Source of the DNA: Prevotella sp.
Lineage (GTDB): Bacteria; Bacteroidota; Bacteroidia; Bacteroidales; Bacteroidaceae
Assembly: GCA_022769825.1 (NCBI GenBank)
Contig: JALEJI010000039.1
Location: forward strand, 1-64,000
DNA length: 64,000 nucleotides
Direction: 5' to 3'
Positions 63,795 to 64,000 of the stretch are shown in pieces. The notes under the pieces are model-generated. The model made no database searches. It was not told the DNA's origin and saw only the letters and a list, made by a program, of their open reading frames with translations. The number at the start of each line of letters is the position of its first letter. The stretch's first letter is position 1. A program made the position numbers and the translations under genes.

Positions 63795-64000
63795 ATGCTG
63801 TACTATCTTTTTCGATTCCTTGAGCAGTTTGGCATATCAGGCTCGGGAATGTGGGGTTACATCTCGTTCAGGGCGCTCTTGGCACTCATCCTCTCGCTCG
63901 TCATCTCGGCATGGTTTGGCGAGAAGTTCATAAAGTTTCTCAAGAGGAAACAAATCACGGAGACACAACGCGACGCGAAGATTGACCCTTATGGTGTGAA
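63795..64000 (+). CDS. mraY: Phospho-MurNAc-pentapeptide transferase, N-terminal part (runs off the window)
   Basis: 68 codons from ATG at 63795: MLYYLFRFLEQFG, first membrane span (GYISFRALLALILSLVISAW) and then GEKFIKFLKRKQITETQR leading to DPYG, the usual MraY opening. Follows murE by 78 bases as expected in the dcw cluster. Confidence 0.92.
   Translation, partial: MLYYLFRFLEQFGISGSGMWGYISFRALLALILSLVISAWFGEKFIKFLKRKQITETQRDAKIDPYGV

Overview
The window looks like a chromosomal segment of a Bacteroidales bacterium, most probably Prevotellaceae (Prevotella or a close relative). The evidence is a SusC/SusD pair, the Bacteroidetes-type promoter (TTTG about 19-20 bases before TAnnTTTGC) in front of many genes and tRNAs, Bacteroidetes-restricted families (DUF4252, DUF4292, DUF4369, DUF1343/NamZ, GlsA/GlsB-like acyltransferases), a single-frame prfB, and secreted enzymes ending in the GVYIHxGxK tail common in Prevotella. 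Base composition is near 50% GC and almost all genes are housekeeping or typical accessory genes of that group.

Layout. 1-4.4 kb (minus): yifB/comM-like ATPase, a DUF4369-thioredoxin-like lipoprotein without CxxC, a TPR/OmpA-like lipoprotein and tRNA-Leu. 5.2-7.1 kb (plus): a Upf1/IGHMBP2-like SF1 helicase. 7.1-24.4 kb (minus): a 17-kb run of ten genes, susC, susD, a secreted amidase/golvesin protein, a metallophosphoesterase/PQQ-propeller protein, a GT2 glycosyltransferase, an AmpG-like permease, namZ, a NagX/HGSNAT-like acetyltransferase, a MurK-like kinase and murQ. Read together this looks like a SusCD-coupled peptidoglycan/MurNAc utilisation locus. 24.6-30.4 kb is an accessory island: tRNA-Val, a remnant of a SusE/F-like lipoprotein gene, a GH13 alpha-amylase, a REP-associated tyrosine transposase (RAYT) surrounded by REP elements, a GH53 galactanase, further REP pairs, tRNA-Phe and tRNA-Pro. 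30.5-34.7 kb (minus): two tandem NSS sodium symporters, a helix-hairpin-helix protein and a DUF4252 protein. 34.8-41 kb: CYTH protein, small membrane protein, prfB, acyl-CoA synthetase, M20 deacetylase and a split chromate-type transporter. 41-54 kb: purL, an OmpA lipoprotein, YitT protein, and an operon dut-TPR-DUF4292-EnvC-like-retropepsin/PDZ-HAD. 54.2-57.4 kb: dGTPase and the glycine-lipid pair glsB/glsA. 58.2 kb to the end: start of the dcw cell-wall cluster (mraZ, rsmH, ftsL-like, ftsI-type PBP, murE, partial mraY).

The most unusual structure is a dispersed noncoding element of about 385 bp present three times (about 4691-5072, 29423-29810, 57608-57991), always in the same orientation, always with an inverted REP half-element just to its left, and always carrying exactly five 22-bp units of which the fifth is inverted. 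No gene in the window explains it. The second notable structure is the REP/REPIN population around a probable RAYT gene. The third is the SusCD-to-MurQ gene run.
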